Shown: piece after piece, positions 1 to 6,516 of the stretch
Position numbering within the stretch: the first letter of the stretch is position 1
Layout of the letters: every line of letters starts with the position of its first letter
Assembly: GCA_910578755.1 (NCBI GenBank)
Contig: CAJTSZ010000055.1
Location: 2,361 to 14,192 of the forward strand
Direction: 5' to 3'
Source of the DNA: an uncultured Oscillospiraceae bacterium
GTDB taxonomy: Bacteria; Bacillota; Clostridia; Oscillospirales; Ruminococcaceae
Length of the DNA: 11,832 nucleotides
Translations under genes and position numbers: made by a program
The notes under the pieces: generated by a model
What the model was told of the DNA's origin: nothing
Database searches by the model: none
The model's input: the letters and a program-made list of their open reading frames with translations, nothing else

Positions 1-525
1 GGGCCGCCCGCGGCAGCTGCCCCCAAAGCCCTGGGCGCAGTCCTCCAGCAGCAACATACCGTAATGGTTTGCCATAGGTTCTATTATATCATATTCTGCG
101 GCCCAGCCAAAGAGGTCCACCGCTAAAATTGCCTTAGCCGTACCCCATTGTTTCCACTTTTCCTGCCTCAGCGCCTGCTCTAAGGCTACAGTGTTTATAT
201 TTCCCCCGGGAAAATCCACATCCACAAAGCAAGGGGTTGCCCCCACCAGGGAAACAGCCTCCGCTGTGGCAAAAAAGGTAAACACAGGTATAAATACCAC
301 ATCCCCTGGGCCCACCCCCAGGGCTTTTAAAAGCAGCACCAGGGCGTCGGTCCCGTTTGCACAGGAAACACAGTGGGCAACCCCCGCCTGCCGGGCCAGC
401 TGTTTTTCTATGCCCTCCACAGCCGGGCCGCCAATATACTGCCCCTGCTCCAGCACCTGTTCCAGCGCCTGAAGTATTTGGGGCCTTAGGGCAAGATACT
501 GCCGTTTTAAACCTTTAAATTCCAT
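1..525 (-). CDS. DegT/DnrJ/EryC1/StrS-family sugar aminotransferase, WlbC/WbpE-like (partial, 3' end beyond window)
   Basis: The first 175 codons of a PLP-dependent nucleotide-sugar aminotransferase are present; the reading frame is still open at base 1. The N-terminus has the family pattern: GQYIGGPAVEGIEKQLA, then VSCANGTDALVLLLKALG (cofactor-phosphate region), PVFTFFATAEAVSLVGATP, FVDVD, and LLEDCAQGFGG, whose Asp contacts the PLP pyridine nitrogen. The Schiff-base lysine lies past the window edge, so catalytic integrity cannot be judged. The ATG at 523-525 follows AAAGGAAGG at a short spacing. It starts 13 bases after the acetyltransferase gene stop, so the two are probably co-transcribed. 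With the dehydrogenase and acetyltransferase upstream, the likely reaction is transfer of an amino group from glutamate to C3 of a UDP-3-keto-GlcNAcA-type sugar. The exact substrate is inferred from the neighbours; other 3-amino or 4-amino sugar roles are possible. Confidence 0.88.
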   Translation of the reverse strand, partial: MEFKGLKRQYLALRPQILQALEQVLEQGQYIGGPAVEGIEKQLARQAGVAHCVSCANGTDALVLLLKALGVGPGDVVFIPVFTFFATAEAVSLVGATPCFVDVDFPGGNINTVALEQALRQEKWKQWGTAKAILAVDLFGWAAEYDIIEPMANHYGMLLLEDCAQGFGGSCRGRP

Positions 526-538
526 AAACCTTCCTTTC

Positions 539-1144
539 TTATTCCCTTTCCCGCAGGCCTGTAGGGCAAGGAACGTACTGCCGCCCACACCCAGGGCACC
601 GCAGGTTTTGGGAAAGGGCCCGGCCGCAACGGCATACCCACCCCCGCTGCCTTGCGGGAACACCTACCATTAAAGCATAATCCGGCACATTCCCGCTTAC
701 TACAGCCCCAGCGCCTACCATGGCCCAGCACCCTATGGTAATACCGCAAAGCACCGTGGCGTTAGCCCCTATGGAAGCCCCTTGGCGTACCAATGTATTT
801 TGATATGCCTGCGGCCCTTTTGGGTAAGGGCTGCGGGGGCACAGGTCGTTGGTAAACACCACGGAAGGGCCGCAGAAAACCTCATCCTCCAGGGTAACTC
901 CCTGGTATACGGAAACATTATTCTGTATTTTTACACCGCTGCCAATAGCCACGCCAGGGCCCACATTTACGTTTTGGCCCAAAACACAGTTTTTCCCTAT
1001 GGCCGCCCCCTGCTGTATGTGGCAGAAATGCCATACCTTGGTACCTTCCCCCAGTGTTGCCCCGCTGTCAACAAAGCTGCTTTCGTGAACCCAGGGCGCT
1101 GGCTCTGCTGTACCAGGCAACGGGGCTTTTGTCTGTTCCTTCAT
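539..1144 (-). CDS. Left-handed beta-helix N-acetyltransferase, WlbB/WbpD-like, with C-terminal zinc-ribbon tail
   Basis: A 201-residue hexapeptide-repeat acyltransferase. After a short N-terminal stretch, turns such as GATLGEGTKVWHF, AAIGKNCVLGQNV and SGVKIQNNVSVYQGV form the left-handed beta helix to about residue 165. NNVSVYQGV, FCGPSVVFTND and PRSPYPKG are typical of acetyltransferases acting on UDP-3-amino sugars with acetyl-CoA. The C-terminus carries a CxC...CxxC pair (about C171, C173, C183, C186) after GVPARQRGWV, a likely structural zinc site. The start is a choice. The frame can begin at a GTG at 1153, but that codon touches the GGAAGG ribosome site. The ATG at 1144 has proper spacing and overlaps the upstream gene stop as ATGA, the usual translational-coupling arrangement, so I chose it. 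The predicted role is acetylating the 3-amino group made by the aminotransferase of the same operon. Confidence 0.9.
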   Translation of the reverse strand: MKEQTKAPLPGTAEPAPWVHESSFVDSGATLGEGTKVWHFCHIQQGAAIGKNCVLGQNVNVGPGVAIGSGVKIQNNVSVYQGVTLEDEVFCGPSVVFTNDLCPRSPYPKGPQAYQNTLVRQGASIGANATVLCGITIGCWAMVGAGAVVSGNVPDYALMVGVPARQRGWVCRCGRALSQNLRCPGCGRQYVPCPTGLRERE

Positions 1145-2244
1145 AAAGCCCACCCTTCCCTGCAGGCCGGTTCAAACCGGCCTGTATAATCCGCTGTAGC
1201 CCCTTGGAGCAAGGGCAAATGCACCATTCGCCCCTCTGCTGCGGACTGGTAAAGGGCCAGAACTATTTCCAGCGCCTTTATCCCTTCCTCACCGGTAATG
1301 TAGGGCGTACTCCCCTGCCCCATGGCCCTTACCATGTCCCTGTACAGCGCCTGGTGGCCGCTTCCGTAAATATCTGCCGGGAATTGGCTGTGCTGCCGCG
1401 CCTGCTCCCAGCTTTCCCCCTGGGCAAACTGCCAGTGCTGTATTTCGTTCACCGCGGCGCCCCCCAGCTTTACTGTGCCTTTTTCGCCAAAGATGCACAA
1501 GGTTTCCTCCAGGTTTTGGGGGTAAATGTTGGTAGTGCCCTCCAGCAGGCCGTAGCCGCCTTGAAACTTTAAAATTCCAAGGCCCATGTCCTCCCCCTGA
1601 ATGTAGGGATGGGCCAGCTGGTCCGTCATGGCCATTGCGCCCACAGGTTCCCCGCCCAGCATCCACTGGAGCAGGTCAATATTATGGATGCACTGGTTCA
1701 TCAGCGCGCCGCCGTCCCTTTCCCAGGTGCCCCTCCAGGGAGCCTGGGTGTAATACTTTTTGTCCCTGTGCCAGCGCACCGCCGCCGAGCCGTAAAAAAT
1801 CCGCCCAAACAGCCCCTGTTCCACTGCCTGGCGCAGCTTCTGCACCGCCGGGTTAAAGCGGTTTTGGTGGCACACTGTAAGCAAAACCCCCTGCCTTTTT
1901 GCCTGCTGCGCCATTTCTTTTGCCTGGGACAAGGAAAGGGCCATAGGCTTTTCCACCATTACGCAGCACTTTTTTTCCATGCAGTGCAGGGCAATTTCCC
2001 CATGGGAGCCGCTTTCCGTTGCAACTGCTACCAAATCCGGCTGAACCTCCTCCACCATTTCCCTGTAGTCTGTGTAACAGGCAGCATGGCTTAAGGGATA
2101 ACGGCCACGTTTTTCCTCCATGGCCTGGGGCGAAAGGTCACATAGGGCGGCAATACGCAGCCTTCCCTCTTTTTCCAAAGCAAGGGCCGCCTGAAGGTGC
2201 TTGTGGGCAATGCGGCCGCAGCCAATGAGCGCATATTTTAACAT
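1141..2244 (-). CDS. Gfo/Idh/MocA-family sugar-nucleotide dehydrogenase, WlbA/WbpB-like
   Basis: A 367-residue NAD(P)-dependent oxidoreductase, a normal length for the family. The Rossmann start is ALIGCGRIAHKH (glycines about 8 and 10). VEKPMALS holds the conserved catalytic-site lysine (K99, within EKP 98-100), and GGALMNQCIHNIDLLQWMLGG holds the usual active-site histidine (H187). HQNRFNPAVQKLR, APWRGTWERDGGAL and YPQNLEETLCIFGEKGTVK resemble dehydrogenases that oxidise C3 of UDP-GlcNAc uronic acid; that assignment is strengthened by the acetyltransferase and aminotransferase directly downstream. It is the first gene of the cluster. AGAGGAAG lies five bases before the ATG, and the TGA overlaps the next ATG by ATGA. 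A terminator at 2327-2352 separates it from the upstream isomerase gene. Other inositol or sugar dehydrogenases share the fold, so the substrate is inferred mainly from context. Confidence 0.9.
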   Translation of the reverse strand: MLKYALIGCGRIAHKHLQAALALEKEGRLRIAALCDLSPQAMEEKRGRYPLSHAACYTDYREMVEEVQPDLVAVATESGSHGEIALHCMEKKCCVMVEKPMALSLSQAKEMAQQAKRQGVLLTVCHQNRFNPAVQKLRQAVEQGLFGRIFYGSAAVRWHRDKKYYTQAPWRGTWERDGGALMNQCIHNIDLLQWMLGGEPVGAMAMTDQLAHPYIQGEDMGLGILKFQGGYGLLEGTTNIYPQNLEETLCIFGEKGTVKLGGAAVNEIQHWQFAQGESWEQARQHSQFPADIYGSGHQALYRDMVRAMGQGSTPYITGEEGIKALEIVLALYQSAAEGRMVHLPLLQGATADYTGRFEPACREGWAL

Positions 2245-2269
2245 AGGGGCTTCCTCTTTTCTTCCTGTT

Positions 2270-2298
2270 ATTTTTACACCCTATTCCTATGCGGCCAA
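2270..2298 (-). promoter_or_regulatory. Possible weak promoter for the wlb-like operon
   Basis: Read on the minus strand there is TTGGCC (2293-2298) and then an A-rich TAAAAA/AAAAAT stretch 16-17 bases further on. The -10 match is poor. Some promoter is expected here because the preceding gene ends in a terminator, but this placement is tentative. Confidence 0.25.
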
Positions 2299-2326
2299 GC
2301 TGGCGGTTATGCCCTTGCCAGGGTAC

Positions 2327-2352
2327 AAAAAAGCCTCCGCTGCAGCGGAGGC
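2327..2352 (-). terminator. Rho-independent terminator of the isomerase gene
   Basis: GCCTCCGC-TGCA-GCGGAGGC (2333-2352) is a perfect 8-bp stem. On the minus strand it is followed by six T (2327-2332). It lies 18 bases past the TAG of the isomerase gene. On the plus strand the stem is followed only by an interrupted T-rich run. Confidence 0.88.
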
Positions 2353-2370
2353 TTCTGTTGTTTTTAGGGC

Positions 2371-3192
2371 CTATGCGCCCAGTTCAATTTCTGTAAGAAG
2401 GGTTTCCATGTAGCTTTGGAAGTGGTAGAACACCACATCCGGCTCCCTCAGGGTGGGGTGCCAGCGCTTCACCCATTCCAGGGTAATGTAGCCGCTGTAG
2501 CCGTTTTGGTGCAGAATTTTTACCGCGTCAAACACAGGGACATCGCCAAAGCCCATCATGCGGTACTCCACCTTGCCCTGAACCATGGCGGAGTCCTTTA
2601 CATGGACATACTTTATTTTATCCCCTAAGGTTTTATATGTTTGGGCCGGTGTTTCATGAAAAAAGCGGTAGGGGTGGTGAATATCCCAAAGGACACCGCT
2701 GGACGCTGGGTCCGCCCCTTCCAAAAAGCGGGCCATTTTGGAGGAATCCGCTAAAATACCGTTGGTTTCTATAAGAACACAGATGTTTTTCCCCTTGGCA
2801 TACTGGCACAGCTGCTGGTAGCGCCGCTGGGCGGCCAATTCGTCCACGGCTTCCGGCTGGGGCGGCAGGGAAATTAGGGTACGGATGAAGGGGATCCCTA
2901 TTTTTGCCGCAAAATCTACCGCTTGGCGGGCCTCCTCCATTTCCTCTCCTTCATCTACCATTTGCCCCAGGCAAATGGAGGTGGCCATCATAGGGATTTC
3001 AATATCCCGGCTTTTCAGGCCATGGAGTGTTTTCTCTTTATTTTCGTCCTGAAACACGCCAATGCGCAGGGCGTTCAATTCGTCCTCCACGCCGCGGATT
3101 TCAATTCCATCAATGCGCATATCAATGGCTGCCTCCATAATTTCATTCCAGCTCCATTCCGGGCAGCCAATGGTTGAAAATGCCAATTTCAT
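2371..3192 (-). CDS. Sugar phosphate isomerase/epimerase (xylose isomerase-like TIM barrel)
   Basis: A 273-residue protein of the xylose isomerase-like TIM-barrel superfamily, whose members are metal-dependent sugar or inositol-derivative isomerases and epimerases. It starts MKLAFSTIGCPEWSWNEI, typical of the group. Candidate metal ligands sit at barrel strand ends: LIETNG (Glu), LWDIHHPYRFFHE (Asp/His), KYVHVKDS (His) and ITLEWVKRW (Glu). The frame is open for 47 codons upstream of this ATG, but that stretch shows no family similarity and runs through the promoter, so 3192 is chosen. The ribosome site is weak (AGGCGA, about ten bases away). It is a single-gene unit with its own sigma-A promoter (3230-3258) and terminator (2327-2352). 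The substrate cannot be read from the sequence, and the terminator argues against a necessary link to the sugar-nucleotide operon downstream. Confidence 0.87.
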   Translation of the reverse strand: MKLAFSTIGCPEWSWNEIMEAAIDMRIDGIEIRGVEDELNALRIGVFQDENKEKTLHGLKSRDIEIPMMATSICLGQMVDEGEEMEEARQAVDFAAKIGIPFIRTLISLPPQPEAVDELAAQRRYQQLCQYAKGKNICVLIETNGILADSSKMARFLEGADPASSGVLWDIHHPYRFFHETPAQTYKTLGDKIKYVHVKDSAMVQGKVEYRMMGFGDVPVFDAVKILHQNGYSGYITLEWVKRWHPTLREPDVVFYHFQSYMETLLTEIELGA

Positions 3193-3229
3193 GCCTGTTC
3201 GCCTACTTTCCCTATGTTGTTTTGTTGTT

Positions 3230-3258
3230 ATTCTACTATACTTTGCCCTGTTGCGCAA
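3230..3258 (-). promoter_or_regulatory. Sigma-A-type promoter of the isomerase gene
   Basis: On the minus strand, TTGCGC (3253-3258), a 17-base spacer and TAGAAT (3230-3235). It lies about 40 bases before the ATG at 3192, giving a short leader. Confidence 0.65.
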
Positions 3259-3406
3259 TAGAAAATTCTGCTTCGTGCTTTGGCCACAGCACAGCACTTC
3301 CAAGAAAGAAACACAAGTTAGGCACAGCCCCATTTGCTAATTTATAGCAGGTACCCACTGTAAGGCGCCCTGCAAAATAAATTTTAAAATGAAGTACAAG
3401 TTTTTA

Positions 3407-3493
3407 CAAGTTTTGCTTCGCCAAACTTGCTAACTGACAGCGCAAGCGCCGCTGCCAGCTTTGGGCCTGGGATTTGGGGATAGGACCCCCAAA
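3407..3493. repeat. Cluster of three inverted repeats in the spo0A-isomerase intergenic region
   Basis: The 357 bases between spo0A and the isomerase ATG hold no gene. Besides the promoter and the spo0A terminator there are three adjacent stem candidates: CAAGTTT/AAACTTG (3407-3413 with 3423-3429), CTGACAGCG/CGCTGCCAG with one mismatch (3434-3442 with 3450-3458), and TTTGGGG/CCCCAAA (3473-3479 with 3487-3493). ACAAGTTTT is also repeated in tandem just before the first stem. None is followed by a T run, so they are not obvious terminators. They could be an intergenic repeat element or the folded tail of read-through transcripts. Function unknown. Confidence 0.4.
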
Positions 3494-3500
3494 CTACCCT

Positions 3501-3540
3501 AAAAAGCCTGGTGACCCCTAAAGGATTACCAGGCTTTTTT
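3501..3540 (-). terminator. Rho-independent terminator of spo0A
   Basis: AAAAAGCCTGGT (3501-3512) pairs with ACCAGGCTTTTT (3528-3539) around a 15-base loop. Read on the minus strand, the GC-rich stem is followed by a T run, nine bases beyond the spo0A stop. The A/T arms make it look bidirectional, but no plus-strand gene ends here. Confidence 0.9.
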
Positions 3541-3549
3541 CATTTTTGC

Positions 3550-4320
3550 TTATGCCATTTTAAGGCGCAGGCGAATTTTATCGGCAATCATGGCAATAAA
3601 TTCGCTGTTGGTGGGCTTGCCACGGGAATTGTGAATGGTATACCCAAAGTAGGAATTTAAAATATCCACATCGCCCCGGTCCCAGGCAACTTCAATGGCG
3701 TGGCGGATAGCACGCTCTACACGGCTGGAGGTAGTGTCGTGCATTTTGGCAACGGTGGGGTACAGCTGTTTGGTGACGGAATTGATGATGGTACTGTCTT
3801 TTACCGAAAGCACAATAGAATCCCTTAAATAGTGGTAGCCTTTAATGTGGGCAGGCACGCCAATTTGGTGGATGATTTCGGTAACCATCAGCTCCAGGTC
3901 CGGCTTTGCGCCCAGGGTTGGCTGGTTTAAAACAGTGGGGGAATGGAAGCCGGAAAGCTGAACAATGCGTTCTGCCATCATTTCAATATCGAACGGCTTT
4001 AGGAAGCAATAGGAAACGCCGGAGCAAACCAATTCCCTTTCCACCAAGGGATTGTCATAGGAACACATAACCATAAACATTGGCACAGGGTTAAGAGTAC
4101 ATTCCTGAATGGCTTTTACAACACCAATAGCATCTAAACGGGGCATAAACACATTCATTAGTACTACGTTTGGCTGGTACTCTTTAATTTTTTCAACCAG
4201 CAGCAAGCCTTCACGAGGAGCAACCAGGGTTTCAAAGCCATAAGTTTTCATTATGGCAGAGCATTGCGAGCAAAACTCTTTGCTGTCATCGGAAATTAAA
4301 AGCTTTAATTTCGTTTCCAT
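3550..4320 (-). CDS. spo0A: Spo0A, master transcription factor of sporulation, with Asn replacing the phospho-acceptor Asp
   Basis: 256 residues: receiver domain (about 5-120), short linker, and the Spo0A DNA-binding domain (about 141-256). The C-terminal half matches the family almost word for word: EIIHQIGVPAHIKGYHYLR, TTSSRVERAIRHAIEVAWDRG (the recognition-helix region) and KPTNSEFIAMIADKIRLR. In the receiver, the acidic pair D11-D12 and the signalling lysine K108 (FLKPFD) are present. The residue aligned with phosphorylated D56 of Bacillus is N56 (codon AAT, 4153-4155; context VVLMNVFMPRLD), and the conserved Thr/Ser is C86 (codon TGT, 4063-4065; context MVMCSYD). Phosphorelay activation by the usual route therefore looks impossible unless another residue is used. 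GGAGG stands seven bases before the ATG. It lies 162 bases downstream of spoIVB, the conserved order, and has its own promoter candidate. The identity is certain; the meaning of N56 is inference. Confidence 0.97.
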   Translation of the reverse strand: METKLKLLISDDSKEFCSQCSAIMKTYGFETLVAPREGLLLVEKIKEYQPNVVLMNVFMPRLDAIGVVKAIQECTLNPVPMFMVMCSYDNPLVERELVCSGVSYCFLKPFDIEMMAERIVQLSGFHSPTVLNQPTLGAKPDLELMVTEIIHQIGVPAHIKGYHYLRDSIVLSVKDSTIINSVTKQLYPTVAKMHDTTSSRVERAIRHAIEVAWDRGDVDILNSYFGYTIHNSRGKPTNSEFIAMIADKIRLRLKMA

Positions 4321-4394
4321 GTCATTTCCTCCAAATTGTCGTAAAATTTATCGTGCATCAGTAGATTACATTTATTGGTAAAGTCTGTAGCTAT

Positions 4395-4423
4395 AGGTTA
4401 CCATAAAATTCCAAATAATGCAA
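4395..4423 (-). promoter_or_regulatory. Candidate spo0A promoter (sigma-A type, extended -10)
   Basis: On the minus strand, TTGCAT (4418-4423), a 17-base spacer ending in TGG, then TAACCT (4395-4400). I find no clear sigma-H promoter in the 162-base gap. Nearer the start, the plus strand reads ATTGTCGTA (4335-4343), matching 7 of 9 positions of the Spo0A box TTTGTCGAA. That could be an autoregulatory site but is weak on its own. Confidence 0.45.
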
Positions 4424-4482
4424 GCATTTATTTAAAAAATCTTTTTTTGCAGCAATTTTTATGAAAAAGGGAAGAAGAAAGG

Positions 4483-5730
4483 TTATGATGCGGCTTTTGT
4501 GTCTACTCTTGCACTGGCAGCGGCGTTATGCAGGGTATTATCCATGTTTTCGGCAAAAATACCGTACCCATGGGTAGGGTCGTTGACAAAAACATGGGTT
4601 ACAGCGCCAACCAGCATATTGTTTTGCACAATGGGGCTGCCACTCATGCCCTGTACAATACCGCCGGAGGCAGAAAGCAGACGAGGGTCGGTGATGCGTA
4701 TTACCATATTACGGCCTGGTTCCTCCTGGATGGGATTTATTTTTTCTATTTCAATTTCATAGCGCTGGGGATTTTGGCCGTTTACTGTGGTGTAAATATA
4801 AGCAGGGCCAGGTTCTACCTCGTGGCTCATAGCCATGGGCATTACAATTCCGCCTGCCGGCGCGGTGGAAAACTTGCCGTATACGCCGTTTACGTTGTTT
4901 AAATAAACCTGCCCCCAGGGGGCATTATCTGTAAAGGAGCCCTGAAGCTCGCCGGGGCTGCCGGACTGCCCGGGGGTTACACCTGTAATGGTGGCGTGGA
5001 CAATTTGGCCCTGGGAAAGGGGCAGGATTTGCCCAGTATCCACGTCACAGATAGCATGGCCAAGGCCGGCAAACATTTGTGTATTTGTGTCGTAGAAGGT
5101 AAGAGTGCCAATGCCAGCGGAGCTGTCCCGCACCCAAAGGCCAATATGGTATTGGTTGTCCGTTACGGCTAAAGCAGGGGTTACGGTAAAATCCATTACC
5201 TTGCCGCCCCGGCTTACTTTAACAAAAACATTTTTACCAGCCGAGGCGTTTACAATTTTGCCAATGGTGCGGTTGCTTAGCTCTGTTTCGCCATTTATGG
5301 AAAGGATGACATCCCCTTGCTGGATGCCGGCTTCCTTAGCAGGGGAAATGGCGCTGGAAGTAGTTTGTACTGCCCCCATACCCACAACCATAACCCCTTC
5401 CGTAAACATTTTTACACCAAAGGGCGCCCCGGAAACGGAAACCACCCGCCGGTCCACAACCTGCACGTTTACATCTTTAATATCCACAAAGCCCAGCAGC
5501 TTTAAATTCATGGTGTAGGAATTTCCGGCGGCGGAATACGCCTCTACAGGAAAGTGGTTTTTTTTCATACTGCATATGATGTTGGAATATTGGGAGGAAA
5601 GGTCCAGCTCCTCCCCTTGGGCAACATAAAAGGAATCCGGCAGAACGGTTTGCAGGTACAGGGCTGCCAGCAAAAGAGCTATTACCCCAATAGAAAACAA
5701 ACCTGCCGCGCATTTGTAAATTGTTTTCAT
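4483..5730 (-). CDS. spoIVB: SpoIVB serine peptidase (S55), triggers pro-sigma-K processing
   Basis: A 415-residue protein with an N-terminal membrane/signal segment (about 8-28), a PDZ domain (about 115-185, containing SPAKEAGIQQGDVILSINGE) and the S55 peptidase domain. The catalytic triad known from Bacillus is present: H225 in FAGLGHAICD, D348 in VIRITDPRLL and S363 in GGIVQGMSGSPI. VTHVFVNDPTHGYGIF closes the domain. In Bacillus this protease is secreted from the forespore into the intermembrane space and cleaves SpoIVFA, which releases SpoIVFB to process pro-sigma-K. Length and motifs match an intact, active enzyme. AAGGAG lies nine bases before the ATG. spo0A follows on the same strand with no clear terminator in between, so read-through into spo0A is possible. 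Confidence 0.97.
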   Translation of the reverse strand: MKTIYKCAAGLFSIGVIALLLAALYLQTVLPDSFYVAQGEELDLSSQYSNIICSMKKNHFPVEAYSAAGNSYTMNLKLLGFVDIKDVNVQVVDRRVVSVSGAPFGVKMFTEGVMVVGMGAVQTTSSAISPAKEAGIQQGDVILSINGETELSNRTIGKIVNASAGKNVFVKVSRGGKVMDFTVTPALAVTDNQYHIGLWVRDSSAGIGTLTFYDTNTQMFAGLGHAICDVDTGQILPLSQGQIVHATITGVTPGQSGSPGELQGSFTDNAPWGQVYLNNVNGVYGKFSTAPAGGIVMPMAMSHEVEPGPAYIYTTVNGQNPQRYEIEIEKINPIQEEPGRNMVIRITDPRLLSASGGIVQGMSGSPIVQNNMLVGAVTHVFVNDPTHGYGIFAENMDNTLHNAAASARVDTKAAS

Positions 5731-5825
5731 CGTTATCTTCTCCTTGCAATGGTTTCCATAGTATTTTGGGCAGATAACGAATAAATATTGAAGGCAATTT
5801 CAGTGGGCTTTGTCTTAATATTACG

Positions 5826-5834
5826 AGTATAGCA
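5826..5834 (-). promoter_or_regulatory. Possible spoIVB promoter (extended -10)
   Basis: The minus strand reads TGCTATACT (5826-5834), an extended -10 (TGn-TATACT), about 95 bases before the ATG. The position 17 bases upstream has no good -35. A forespore sigma-G/F promoter would be expected from the Bacillus gene, and I cannot place one convincingly. Confidence 0.35.
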
Positions 5835-5903
5835 TATTTTCTGAAAAAATATTGCATTTTTTGAAAAAAAGATTATATTTTGCCCGCTGCTTCAACAATT
5901 TTT

Positions 5904-6006
5904 ACTTTTTATACACGTTTTTCGCTATGTGCACTTTTTAAGTATTGGCATAACAGAGGGCATATAAACAAATACTTTTTATTATTTCATAATAAAAAGT
6001 ATTTGT
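5904..6006. repeat. Four ACTTTTTAW boxes, two forming an 18-bp perfect AT-rich inverted repeat
   Basis: The gene-free stretch 5731-6146 contains a perfect inverted repeat: ACAAATACTTTTTATTAT (5968-5985), a 3-base loop TTC, and its exact complement (5989-6006). Each arm contains ACTTTTTAT (5974-5982, and reversed at 5992-6000). Two further copies of the nine-base box lie at 5904-5912 (ACTTTTTAT) and 5933-5941 (ACTTTTTAA). The cluster is 175-275 bases upstream of spoIVB and downstream of the mini-protein terminator. It is not terminator-like because the stem is AT-only in its core and no T run follows. It may be an operator array or a cruciform-forming element; no function is known to me. Confidence 0.6.
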
Positions 6007-6060
6007 GCAGGCAGATTCGGGCTGCAATAAAGTAATTTTCGCAAGTTTTGCAGGCTGTAA

Positions 6061-6085
6061 GGGGCGCACAAGTTTCCTGCGCCCC
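6061..6085. repeat. GC-rich inverted repeat
   Basis: GGGGCGCA (6061-6068) and TGCGCCCC (6078-6085) form an 8-bp perfect stem with a 9-base loop. It sits next to the mini-protein terminator on its downstream side in minus-strand direction. No T run follows on either strand, so a backup terminator is only a possibility. Confidence 0.5.
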
Positions 6086-6093
6086 GTTATGCA

Positions 6094-6121
6094 TAAAAAA
6101 ATGCCGCTTAGCAGCGGCATT
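6094..6121 (-). terminator. Rho-independent terminator of the mini-protein gene
   Basis: AATGCCGCT/AGCGGCATT (6100-6108 with 6113-6121) is a 9-bp stem with a 4-base loop, followed on the minus strand by a T run (6094-6101). It lies about 25 bases past the stop at 6147. Confidence 0.88.
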
Positions 6122-6146
6122 GCAGACGATGTAACTGGTATGAAAA

Positions 6147-6359
6147 CTATTTTTTCCCTTTTTTCTTTAGCAAAGAGAGGGAAACCAAGGCAATAATCAG
6201 CACAGCGGAAACAATAAGTAAAATAGTCATCAGCTTTACCGTGTCCTGAGTATCATCCCCCATTAAAGGGTTAGCAGCCAATGCAGGCAGTGACATTGTA
6301 ACAAAGGCAGAAACGAATACAAAGAAACCACATAACTTTTTTGAAAGCTTCTTGAACAT
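6147..6359 (-). CDS. 70-residue exported membrane mini-protein with a sorting-signal-like tail
   Basis: I do not recognise a named family. The protein has a lysine-rich start and hydrophobic core typical of a signal peptide (cleavage plausible after ALAA, residue 29). A short NPLMGDDTQDT stretch follows, then a transmembrane segment (about 43-64, ILLIVSAVLIIALVSLSLL) and a KKKGKK tail. That order (motif with Gly-Asp, hydrophobic span, basic tail) is the layout of a sortase sorting signal. NPLMGDD looks like an NPxTGD motif with Met in place of Thr, so anchoring may be lost. The mature protein would be almost only this tail. The ATG at 6359 is chosen over in-frame codons to 6440 because AGGAAAGGGG precedes it and the signal peptide begins there. 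It has its own perfect promoter and terminator, which argues for a real, expressed gene. Confidence 0.72.
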   Translation of the reverse strand: MFKKLSKKLCGFFVFVSAFVTMSLPALAANPLMGDDTQDTVKLMTILLIVSAVLIIALVSLSLLKKKGKK

Positions 6360-6516
6360 TTGGGGAACCCCTTTCCTTTTTGGATTACATCCTTCTATTT
6401 TTGTGAACCGGAAATTTTGACTAAATACAAAAGCAAGCAAGCCAATTTAAGCCATTGCTTGGGTAAAATATTGCCAATTATGCTGTTTAAAGGAAATTAG
6501 GCAATTTGCTATAGTT

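Noticed and set aside
3193..3333. 47-codon N-terminal extension of the isomerase
   Set aside because: It runs through the promoter at 3230-3258 and does not resemble the family, which begins at MKLAFSTIG.
5938..6120. 60-codon minus-strand ORF in the gene-free region
   Set aside because: It covers the terminator, the GC-rich hairpin and the AT palindrome, and has no ribosome site or similarity.
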